5,069 nucleotides of DNA. It comes from Bacteroidales bacterium UBA932. Its GTDB lineage: Bacteria; Bacteroidota; Bacteroidia; Bacteroidales; UBA932. The position numbers and the translations under genes are program-made. Location of the stretch: NCBI GenBank assembly GCA_002293585.1, contig DBDM01000097.1, forward strand, positions 1-5,069, in the 5' to 3' direction. The notes beneath the pieces were generated by a model that worked only from the letters and a program-made list of their open reading frames with translations, was not told the DNA's origin and ran no database searches. Position 1 is the stretch's first letter. Each line of letters begins with the position of its first letter. Below are positions 1 through 4,569 of this stretch, in pieces.

Positions 1-1
1 T

Positions 2-493
2 ACGGGACATCACGACACCACTTACCTGATGGCCGAAGCGCTGCTGCATTTTCCGGTGAAAGGATTGCAGGTGCTGGATATGGGCTGCGGAACGGGTATC
101 CTGGCGATAATTGCGGCCAAGCGTGGCGCTAAATCGTTTGTCGATGCCATTGATATTGACGTGTGGGCGAAAAACAGTACGCTGGAAAATGCCCGCCGCA
201 ACCGTGTGTCCGGAAAAATAAGGGCCATCCAGGGCGATGCTTCGCTCATTCAGCGAGATAAATACGACCTTATCTTAGCCAATATCAACCGCAATATTTT
301 ATTGGAAGATATGAGTACCTATGCGTTGGGACTGAAACCCGGCGGCACATTAATGATCAGCGGTATTTTTACCTCCGACCTGCCCGATATGATCGCAGCG
401 GCGGAAAGTTGCGGCTTCCGGCTAATTACCCAAAAATCCCGTAACAACTGGGCGATGGCCCGGTTTACGGCTGAGGCGTTGCCGGGACTGTAG
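2..493 (+). CDS. prmA: Ribosomal protein L11 methyltransferase, 3' part (5' end outside window)
   Basis: PrmA is a cytosolic SAM-dependent enzyme that methylates ribosomal protein L11. The frame is open from base 2 and gives 163 residues to the TAG; full-length family members are near 280-300, so roughly the first 115 residues lie upstream of the window. Visible family signatures are TGHHDTTYLM at the very start (the family's GTGxHxTT region), SAM-binding motif I VLDMGCGTGILAI, an acidic SAM-ribose region AIDIDVW followed by the usual ENARRN, and the catalytic-side ANINRNIL segment followed by LKPGGTLMISGI. An internal ATG at 29 is not the real start, because conserved PrmA sequence continues upstream of it. 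The 3' end overlaps the convergent DUF5106/thioredoxin gene by 29 bp. Identification is from recognised motifs and is secure. Confidence 0.93.
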   Translation, partial: TGHHDTTYLMAEALLHFPVKGLQVLDMGCGTGILAIIAAKRGAKSFVDAIDIDVWAKNSTLENARRNRVSGKIRAIQGDASLIQRDKYDLILANINRNILLEDMSTYALGLKPGGTLMISGIFTSDLPDMIAAAESCGFRLITQKSRNNWAMARFTAEALPGL

Positions 494-1970
494 TTTCCTG
501 GAATAGTTGTTGCATCCACATTTCCAGTTCGTTGAAGTAAAGGTCTTTGGCAATTACTTTTTTGCTGTTATCCAACAAATAAATACTGGGAATGGCATGT
601 ACGTCATATTTGTCGTATACGCCGGCAGAGCCTTTTTCATCGGGATCCCACACGTTGATCCAATCGAGGAAACCCTTTTCGGTAAGGTAGGGTGTCCAAT
701 CGGAACGACGGTGGTCTACATAAACGGCGAACACTTTCACGCCTTTGCTTTTATACTGTTCATACAACTGGTAAACCTGTGGGGTGATCACAGCGCAGGA
801 GTGGCACAGGGGATTGAAGAAATACAACACGGTGAACGGCGCCTGCACGTCGTGCAGGGAGATCCAGTTGCCCGACAGATCTTCCAACTTCAGGTCGGTG
901 GCAATGGCGCCTATGGGGTTGAGTTTTGCCTTAATTAACCTGTCGGACATATACTCTACGTATTCGGTGTCGTCCCACATTTCAGGGCGGTCTACCACGT
1001 AGGTTTGTCCCACGTAAGTCGCCACTTCATTCAATTCGGGAGAAGGCGCTTCGTTGAGTAGGTTGTACAGTTGACTTACGGTGTATTTGTAAATTTCCCT
1101 ATTGCTTTCCACTTTTTTCATCAATTGGTCTACACTCGGTTGCATCTCATTTTTTGTAGGCTTTACCACTTGTGTAACATAGGTGGACAACCGGTTGCCG
1201 TAGAAAGGCATTTTCAGTATGTTAGCAGCATCAGGCGATGAAAAATCGAAACTATCAAAGAAATGCTCTTTGAAAAAATTATAGTAGTGTGCCTGTTCCA
1301 GCGAATCAATATTGGGCACCGGATAGGCAGGCGGGTTGAATTGTACCGGTTCCGGATCGCGGATAGAAGAGATAAACAAGGCAAACAACTTACCTTTATA
1401 TTCTTGTTCGATAGAAGTCCATTTGGCTTTCACTTCGTTATATAATTCTCCCATTTGGCGGCTGATGGATGCGGCGGAATCGGGGACTTGCATGAGCCGC
1501 TGCATACGGTTCTGTAAAGCCTGCATCTGGTATTGTTGCTGCTTCATGTAACGCATATAATCGGCCAGCGCCTCATTTTCGGTCGATCCGTCAAAGTGTG
1601 CGGACGATAATCCTTCCACCTGTGCGTAAGCCACGCGGAAATGTTGCGGTTCACCTTCGGAGATAAAGAAATCAAGCGATTGTTGGGCGTTATTCATTTG
1701 CAAGCTGTACATGCCTACGGGCAGGGAGGTGGTGTCGCTGAATATGGCTTCGCCACCGGAGGTTACCACTACAGTACTTACTATGCTGCTCCTGTTACCT
1801 TCATAAGCTTTCAGGAAAAGCGTATCCGAGGGTTGTGCGCCATGTAATAAAACCGCGATTTTATAACCTTTATTCACAGGCTTGGCAGGAGTCTCCGCTT
1901 TCTTTTGGGCGGACAATGACAGCGCGCATATCAACAGGACGGCAAAGGTCAGAACAATTATTTTTTTCAT
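465..1970 (-). CDS. Exported DUF5106 / thioredoxin-like (TlpA/ResA-type) protein
   Basis: Predicted 501-residue exported protein, probably a periplasmic thiol-disulfide protein. Residues 1-21 form a Sec signal peptide (MKKII, hydrophobic core, SLSA|Q); the lone Cys15 is not in a good lipobox. Residues about 35-130 resemble the beta-rich DUF4369-type domain. Residues about 130-350 are a helical stretch rich in Gln, Met and Tyr typical of DUF5106. Residues about 352-495 are a thioredoxin fold with YFFNPLCHSC, giving a C389-H-S-C392 active site, and the cis-proline loop HAIPSIYLLD (P461). Known relatives reduce or exchange disulfides in the envelope; the partner here is unknown. The ATG at 1970 is chosen because the signal peptide begins there; a TTG at 2045 would add 25 residues before the signal and lies in the promoter. 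It diverges from the glucosaminidase gene and converges on prmA. Confidence 0.9.
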   Translation of the reverse strand: MKKIIVLTFAVLLICALSLSAQKKAETPAKPVNKGYKIAVLLHGAQPSDTLFLKAYEGNRSSIVSTVVVTSGGEAIFSDTTSLPVGMYSLQMNNAQQSLDFFISEGEPQHFRVAYAQVEGLSSAHFDGSTENEALADYMRYMKQQQYQMQALQNRMQRLMQVPDSAASISRQMGELYNEVKAKWTSIEQEYKGKLFALFISSIRDPEPVQFNPPAYPVPNIDSLEQAHYYNFFKEHFFDSFDFSSPDAANILKMPFYGNRLSTYVTQVVKPTKNEMQPSVDQLMKKVESNREIYKYTVSQLYNLLNEAPSPELNEVATYVGQTYVVDRPEMWDDTEYVEYMSDRLIKAKLNPIGAIATDLKLEDLSGNWISLHDVQAPFTVLYFFNPLCHSCAVITPQVYQLYEQYKSKGVKVFAVYVDHRRSDWTPYLTEKGFLDWINVWDPDEKGSAGVYDKYDVHAIPSIYLLDNSKKVIAKDLYFNELEMWMQQLFQETTVPATPQP

Positions 1971-1995
1971 AAATTTGGTATAATTATTTACTGAA

Positions 1996-2018
1996 TTTGT
2001 AGCATAATACGCTACAAA
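1996..2018. promoter_or_regulatory. Dyad (operator-like inverted repeat) in the divergent promoter region
   Basis: TTTGTAGC (1996-2003) and GCTACAAA (2011-2018) are perfect 8-bp inverted arms around a 7-bp AT-rich centre. The dyad covers the candidate -33 box of the rightward gene and part of the -7 box and start region of the leftward gene. It could bind a dimeric regulator of both genes. In RNA of the leftward gene only part of the hairpin would be transcribed, which favours a DNA site. No regulator is identified. Confidence 0.5.
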
Positions 2019-2030
2019 GATATATATTTG
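1996..2030 (+). promoter_or_regulatory. Probable Bacteroidota-type promoter for the glucosaminidase gene
   Basis: The -7 box TATATTTG (2023-2030) matches TAnnTTTG exactly and lies 24 bp before the ATG at 2055. A TTTG (1996-1999) is present upstream, but the spacer is 23 bp, longer than the usual 19-21, so the upstream element is less certain. The -7 box directly abuts the opposite-strand -7 box at 2015-2022. Confidence 0.5.
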
Positions 2031-2046
2031 TGCCGGATTAATCAAT
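2015..2046 (-). promoter_or_regulatory. Bacteroidota-type promoter for the DUF5106/thioredoxin gene
   Basis: On the minus strand the -7 box TATCTTTG (2022 down to 2015) matches TAnnTTTG exactly. A -33-like ATTG (2046-2043), three of four bases of TTTG, lies 20 bp upstream. Transcription would start near 2008 and give a leader of about 38 nt before the ATG at 1970. The leader is AT-rich and lacks a Shine-Dalgarno site, as is usual in this phylum. Confidence 0.6.
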
Positions 2047-2054
2047 AAAATGTT

Positions 2055-3011
2055 ATGCGCTTAAAATTATATAACATTCCGGTGGTCATTTTATTACTGC
2101 TGATAAGTTATACGTCTGTTGCTCAAACAAATAAAACAACAAGAGAAGACTATATACTGAAATATAAAGAGTTGGCCCGTAAGCAAATGAAAATATCCGG
2201 TATTCCGGCCAGCATTATTATGGCGCAGGCCTGCTTGGAGTCGGGCAACGGGAACAGCCGCTTAGCCGTGGAAGCGAATAACCACTTCGGCATCAAGTGT
2301 AATAATTCATGGACAGGCCCCAGTATTCTTCACGACGACGATGCCTTGCAGGAGTGTTTTCGTAAATACAATGATCCCGAAGGTTCTTTCGCCGATCATT
2401 CCGACTTCCTGCGCTACCGCGACCGTTATGCTTTTCTCTTTGAGTTGCCGCGCAGCGATTATAAAGCCTGGGCGGTGGGACTTAAACAGGCCGGCTATGC
2501 TACCAACCCCCAATATGCGGAATTGGTGATTAAAATAATAGAAGATAATAAATTATACGAACTTGACCGTGAAGAGATGGTGGCAGTGGAATCGCCTGCC
2601 CAGATCGAAAAAGAGCAAACCGTGGATATTGATCATTACACATTTACGGTGGGACGTCGCCGCTATAGCCGCAACGGGGTACAGTATGTGCTGGCGCGCG
2701 AAAACGACAGCTATGAAAACATTGCACTGGATGTTGACGTGAAAGAAAAACGCCTCCGGCTCTACAATGACGACAAGGAAGGGAAAGCCGAGCTAAAGGA
2801 GGGCGACGTGGTATACATTATGCTCAAGCAGTCTAAAACCGTGGCCAAATTGCCCATGCACATTGCCGAAGAAGGCGAGACCATGCGCGGGATTGCGCAA
2901 CGTTATGCCGTGCAGTTGAAGTATTTATACAGATACAACAGAATGAAGGCAGGGCAGGAGCCGGTGGCGGGACAGGAAATCTTCCTGAATGCTAAAAAAG
3001 CGCGTAAATAA
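2055..3011 (+). CDS. Exported GH73-type glucosaminidase with C-terminal LysM-like domains
   Basis: Predicted 318-residue exported peptidoglycan hydrolase that would cut N-acetylglucosaminyl bonds in the cell wall, acting in the periplasm or at the cell surface. Residues 1-23 are a signal peptide ending TSVA|Q. Residues about 32-172 are a FlgJ/LytG-like glucosaminidase domain: IPASIIMAQACLESGNGNS carries the expected catalytic Glu62, followed by NNHFGIKC, the FRKYNDPEGSFADHSDFL segment, and YATNPQYAELVIKII. After a Glu-rich linker (about 172-195), residues about 211-256 look like a diverged LysM, and residues about 268-314 are a clearer LysM (HIAEEGETMRGIAQRYAV, then LYRYNRM), expected to bind peptidoglycan. 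The ATG at 2055 is set by the signal peptide; an ATG at 2050 is out of frame and stops after four codons. There is no Shine-Dalgarno site. Its immediate neighbours suggest an envelope locus, but no direct partnership with the divergent thioredoxin gene is shown. Confidence 0.92.
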   Translation: MRLKLYNIPVVILLLLISYTSVAQTNKTTREDYILKYKELARKQMKISGIPASIIMAQACLESGNGNSRLAVEANNHFGIKCNNSWTGPSILHDDDALQECFRKYNDPEGSFADHSDFLRYRDRYAFLFELPRSDYKAWAVGLKQAGYATNPQYAELVIKIIEDNKLYELDREEMVAVESPAQIEKEQTVDIDHYTFTVGRRRYSRNGVQYVLARENDSYENIALDVDVKEKRLRLYNDDKEGKAELKEGDVVYIMLKQSKTVAKLPMHIAEEGETMRGIAQRYAVQLKYLYRYNRMKAGQEPVAGQEIFLNAKKARK

Positions 3012-3013
3012 TA

Positions 3014-3045
3014 TTTGCACGTTTAATAAAAAATGCTTAGCTTTG
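3014..3045 (+). promoter_or_regulatory. Promoter of the tRNA-Lys gene
   Basis: TTTG (3014-3017), a 20-bp spacer, and TAGCTTTG (3038-3045) match the Bacteroidota vegetative consensus TTTG-N(19-21)-TAnnTTTG fully. Transcription should begin near 3049-3052, about 30 nt before the mature tRNA. The -33 box begins three bases after the stop codon of the glucosaminidase gene, so the promoter is immediately downstream of that reading frame. Confidence 0.8.
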
Positions 3046-3046
3046 C

Positions 3047-3073
3047 ACCCTCGTTCAAAAAAACGAGGGTTTT
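3047..3073 (+). terminator. Intrinsic terminator of the glucosaminidase gene, overlapping the tRNA transcription start
   Basis: ACCCTCGTT (3047-3055) and AACGAGGGT (3062-3070) form a 9-bp perfect stem with a 6-nt A-rich loop, followed by a short T run (3070-3073). It lies 35 bp after the glucosaminidase stop codon. The T run is short, so efficiency is uncertain. The 5' arm spans the predicted start point of the tRNA transcript, so that transcript would lack much of the arm. Confidence 0.7.
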
Positions 3074-3081
3074 AAAAGGCC

Positions 3082-3154
3082 GATTCCGTAGCTCAGCTGG
3101 TAGAGCACATCACTTTTAATGATGGGGTCCTGGGTTCGAATCCCAGCGGGATCA
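3082..3154 (+). tRNA. tRNA-Lys (anticodon TTT)
   Basis: A 73-nt complete tRNA cloverleaf can be folded by eye. The acceptor stem is GATTCCG (3082-3088) with CGGGATC (3147-3153), including one T-G wobble. The D arm is GCTC/GAGC (3091-3094, 3103-3106). The anticodon stem CATCA/TGATG (3108-3112, 3120-3124) closes the loop CTTTTAA, with TTT at 3115-3117. The T arm is CTGGG-TTCGAAT-CCCAG (3130-3146). The discriminator base is A3154. The 3' CCA is not encoded (the next bases are CAG) and must be added enzymatically. A dedicated promoter and terminator flank it, so it is a single-gene transcription unit. tRNA genes are common integration targets, and phage genes follow within 1 kb. Confidence 0.97.
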
Positions 3155-3157
3155 CAG

Positions 3158-3192
3158 AAGCGCTTGTAAGTTAATGGCTACAAGCGCTTTTT
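3158..3192 (+). terminator. Intrinsic terminator of the tRNA-Lys unit
   Basis: AAGCGCTTGTA (3158-3168) and TACAAGCGCTT (3179-3189) form an 11-bp perfect stem around a 10-nt loop and run straight into TTTTT (3188-3192), then ATTTT. It begins three bases after the tRNA. On the opposite strand no T run follows the stem, so it does not look like a terminator for the convergent DUF2442 operon. Confidence 0.85.
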
Positions 3193-3266
3193 ATTTTGGC
3201 GTTACGGGAAACAAGCTCATATTTCTGACAAAACCCATTGCTGCCTTCGGGCCGGTTGATTCGTGG
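3193..3266. other. Intergenic stretch between the tRNA terminator and the DUF2442/HTH gene
   Basis: These 74 bp hold no reading frame, promoter match or convincing terminator for the leftward operon. The only structure seen is GCC-TTCG-GGC (3243-3252), a three-base-pair stem too small to call. No copy of the tRNA 3' end is seen here. Confidence 0.5.
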
Positions 3267-3692
3267 TTATAACCGTACAGCTAATAGTTCTTTTCCTATT
3301 TCGTGCAGTGTTTTTTCTATTTTCTTTTTTCGTGTTTCTGATGGTTTTTTAATGCCACATATATAGGAGGCCATAACGCTCTGCGATAAACCTGCCCGTC
3401 GTGCAAGGGCGCTTACGTTAATGCCATATAAATTTTTAAATGTTTCGGCAATGGGATTTTCAGCAGCTTTTTTACGAAAAAACCCTTCGTAACTTAAATC
3501 CTCGTCCAGTGCCTTCCAACGTATTCCGAAATGCTCTAATGTGTATTGTTTCCGCTGTTCCGGCGTAGCAAATTTGAGACGCGGAAAATCGGAGAAAAAT
3601 TCTTTTGCCTGCTTTCCGCCAAAGGTTTCAATATGTATGGCGTCATCAGTGAGCCATACATTTTTTATGTCGTTTATTGTTATTGTTTTCAT
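3267..3692 (-). CDS. DUF2442 domain protein with C-terminal XRE-like helix-turn-helix
   Basis: Predicted 141-residue cytosolic protein with two parts. Residues about 5-72 match the DUF2442 pattern (IKNVWLTDDAIHIETFGGK, then the family-like end HFGIRWKALDEDLSYEGFF). Residues about 80-135 are an XRE/lambda-repressor-like helix-turn-helix: VSALARRAGLSQSVMASYI followed by CGIKKPS, then a basic helix. The likely role is DNA binding and regulation, with the DUF2442 half possibly contacting the DUF4160 partner encoded just upstream; that contact is inferred from gene pairing. The ATG at 3692 is preferred; a TTG two codons earlier (3698) would add only two residues. It is the second gene of an operon, 14 bp after the DUF4160 stop, and is convergent toward the tRNA-Lys unit. 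No clear terminator is seen after it. The region is noticeably more AT-rich than prmA or the phage genes. Confidence 0.85.
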   Translation of the reverse strand: MKTITINDIKNVWLTDDAIHIETFGGKQAKEFFSDFPRLKFATPEQRKQYTLEHFGIRWKALDEDLSYEGFFRKKAAENPIAETFKNLYGINVSALARRAGLSQSVMASYICGIKKPSETRKKKIEKTLHEIGKELLAVRL

Positions 3693-3706
3693 AATCAATT
3701 AGTATT

Positions 3707-3946
3707 TTATTTGTCGTTAAAAAATTCGTTCCAACGGTCAATAATAATTTCAGCATTTTCAACTATTAAGTCTTTGGCTTTTTTTAATTCCGCGGCCTTT
3801 AAGCCGTGATTGTATATCATTTTTATTTCCGGCAACACAGCAAATTTTGCCTCTGTTGCATCTTTCACTACGTGAACATGCACGGGCTCGTGGTCGTTTG
3901 CAAAAAACATAAATCGCAATCCGAGAAAGATAAAAACAGTTGGCAT
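3707..3946 (-). CDS. DUF4160 domain protein, first gene of a two-gene operon
   Basis: Predicted 79-residue cytosolic protein spanning a whole DUF4160 domain. Recognisable features are the MPTVxxxxGxRF start, the EPVHVHV motif (residues 20-26, with His23 and His25), TEAKFAVLP, the N46-H-G-L turn, a helix with ELKKAKDLI, and the closing RWNEFF. DUF4160 genes are commonly followed by DUF2442 genes, as here, and such pairs are often suspected to be toxin-antitoxin-like; biochemical activity is not known to me. The His pair could bind metal or be catalytic, which is speculation. The ATG at 3946 fits the family start. An AAAAAAGG stretch touches the ATG, too close to serve as a normal Shine-Dalgarno site. 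A promoter and palindrome lie immediately upstream. Confidence 0.85.
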   Translation of the reverse strand: MPTVFIFLGLRFMFFANDHEPVHVHVVKDATEAKFAVLPEIKMIYNHGLKAAELKKAKDLIVENAEIIIDRWNEFFNDK

Positions 3947-3972
3947 CCTTTTTTATTTTGTTATTAATAGCA

Positions 3973-4004
3973 CAAAGGTAGGTAATAAATTTATTATCTG
4001 CAAA
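3973..4004 (-). promoter_or_regulatory. Promoter of the DUF4160-DUF2442/HTH operon
   Basis: On the minus strand TTTG (4004-4001), a spacer of exactly 20 bp, and TACCTTTG (3980-3973) match the Bacteroidota consensus completely. Transcription should start near 3966, leaving a leader of about 20 nt before the ATG at 3946. Confidence 0.8.
3983..3996. promoter_or_regulatory. Palindromic operator candidate inside the DUF4160 operon promoter
   Basis: TAATAAATTTATTA is a perfect 14-bp palindrome lying wholly between the -33 and -7 boxes. With one mismatched pair it extends to 20 bp (3980-3999, AG...CT at the edges). A dimeric repressor bound here would block RNA polymerase. The HTH protein of the same operon is the obvious candidate, by analogy with autoregulated antitoxins. 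AT-rich palindromes can arise by chance, so binding is inferred. Confidence 0.55.
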
Positions 4005-4025
4005 TATGTTTTAAACTTTCTGGTT

Positions 4026-4041
4026 TGGAAAGTTCTTTCCA
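4026..4041. repeat. Inverted repeat TGGAAAG-TT-CTTTCCA
   Basis: Perfect 7-bp arms (4026-4032 and 4035-4041) are separated by two bases, too tight for a stable RNA hairpin, so a protein-binding site is more likely. It lies between the two divergent transcription units, upstream of the gpW-like gene, and its sequence is unlike the palindrome at 3983-3996. Confidence 0.45.
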
Positions 4042-4047
4042 TGTTTT

Positions 4048-4074
4048 GCGCCAACGTTTTCGGGGGCGTTGCGC
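4048..4074. repeat. Bulged inverted repeat before the gpW-like gene
   Basis: GCGC-c-AACG (4048-4056) pairs with CGTT-GCGC (4067-4074), giving an 8-bp stem with one bulged C around a 10-nt loop. TTTGTTT follows on the plus strand, so it is weakly terminator-like. It may instead be a remnant of the phage region formerly upstream, or a control site. Confidence 0.35.
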
Positions 4075-4088
4075 TTTGTTTACCTTCG
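4057..4088 (+). promoter_or_regulatory. Possible promoter for the gpW-like phage gene
   Basis: TACCTTCG (4081-4088) matches TAnnTTTG with one substitution, 16 bp before the ATG at 4105. At the expected distance (20 bp) upstream there is only TTTT (4057-4060). It is a plausible but weak promoter that would give a leader of about ten bases. Confidence 0.4.
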
Positions 4089-4104
4089 CAGTAAATATAC
4101 ATGC

Positions 4105-4296
4105 ATGGCATATACTATTGAACAATATGAAGCATTGAAAGCGGCGATAGCTGCGGGTACGCAATCGGTTAGTTATGGTGATAAAACGGTTAGTTATCGT
4201 TCAATGGATGATATGGAAAAGATTTTGCGGCGCATGGAGGCCGATCTTTTCCCGGAGCGTGTGCCGGACGCGCGCCATTATGAAACGTGCTATTGA
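4105..4296 (+). CDS. Phage gpW-like head-tail joining protein (3' end possibly altered)
   Basis: Predicted 63-residue phage protein resembling small gpW-type head-tail joining proteins, which sit at the portal and are needed to attach the tail to a filled head. The family pattern is visible: MAYTIEQYEALKAAIAAG, then SVSYGDKTVSYRSMDDM, then a helix LRRMEADLF. The tail VPDARHYETCY shares its bases with the sheath fragment in another frame, so the last ten or so residues may come from a deletion junction rather than the original gene. The ATG at 4105 is chosen from the conserved MAYT start; an in-frame TTG at 4069 would add 12 unconserved residues and overlaps the promoter. In complete prophages this gene normally lies among the terminase, portal and capsid genes, none of which is present here. 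Confidence 0.7.
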   Translation: MAYTIEQYEALKAAIAAGTQSVSYGDKTVSYRSMDDMEKILRRMEADLFPERVPDARHYETCY

Positions 4297-4567
4297 GCAG
4301 GCGTGCATACCGTTTATCGATAAGCCTTTCAACAAGGCGAATGTGGACGCTATCCGTAATACGGTGAACCAGTACCTTAACAGCTTGAAGTCGCGCGGGG
4401 CGATTGTAGAAGGGCAATGCTACTATCGTCCTGAAAGCAATCCTACCAATGACCTGGCGCAAGGCTATTTGACGTTTGATATTGAGTTTACGCCGGCTCT
4501 GCCGATGCAGCGCTTGACGTTTACCTATAAAATTGATTTATCAACCCTTTCAACTATTACCGAATAA
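4280..4567 (+). pseudogene. Contractile phage tail sheath protein, C-terminal fragment only
   Basis: This open stretch encodes 95 residues from an ATG at 4280, and sheath-like sequence appears to begin slightly earlier, near 4259, in the same frame. It matches the C-terminal domain of contractile tail sheath proteins: RAIEQACIPFIDKPFN, AIRNTVNQYLNSLKSRGAI, the CYYRPESNPTNDLAQGYL segment, and FDIEFTPALPMQRLTF. Full sheath proteins are roughly 380-500 residues, so about three quarters is missing; the handshake arms and main body cannot be formed by this fragment. The missing 5' part is replaced by the gpW-like gene, whose stop lies 17 bases inside this frame. The tail tube gene begins two bases after its TAA, the normal sheath-tube order of P2-like phages. 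It could still be translated as a small protein, but a sheath function is unlikely. Confidence 0.75.
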
Positions 4568-4569
4568 TT

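Noticed and set aside
507..938. 143-codon open frame on the plus strand.
   Set aside because: It lies antisense to the thioredoxin domain of the DUF5106 protein, whose active site and cis-proline loop are clear; the plus-strand product shows no recognisable domain or start signal.
1971..2045. Upstream TTG start at 2045 for the DUF5106/thioredoxin gene.
   Set aside because: It would put 25 residues in front of a normal signal peptide and lies in the promoter region; the ATG at 1970 begins the signal peptide.
2307..2529. Overlapping open frames on both strands within the glucosaminidase gene.
   Set aside because: They lie across the GH73 domain, which is clearly coding in its own frame.
3243..3252. 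GCC-TTCG-GGC as terminator of the DUF2442/HTH operon.
   Set aside because: The stem has only three pairs and no T run follows on the minus strand.
4069..4104. TTG start at 4069 for the gpW-like gene.
   Set aside because: The extra 12 residues are encoded by the -7 box and leader, and the family start MAYT lies at 4105.
4166..4197. Direct repeat CGGTTAGTTAT, 21 bp apart, in the gpW-like gene.
   Set aside because: It encodes the paired SVSY/TVSY strands that are normal for this family, so it is a protein feature and not a separate DNA element.
4190..4462. 90-codon open frame on the minus strand.
   Set aside because: It is antisense to the gpW-like gene and the sheath fragment, which have recognisable phage protein sequence.
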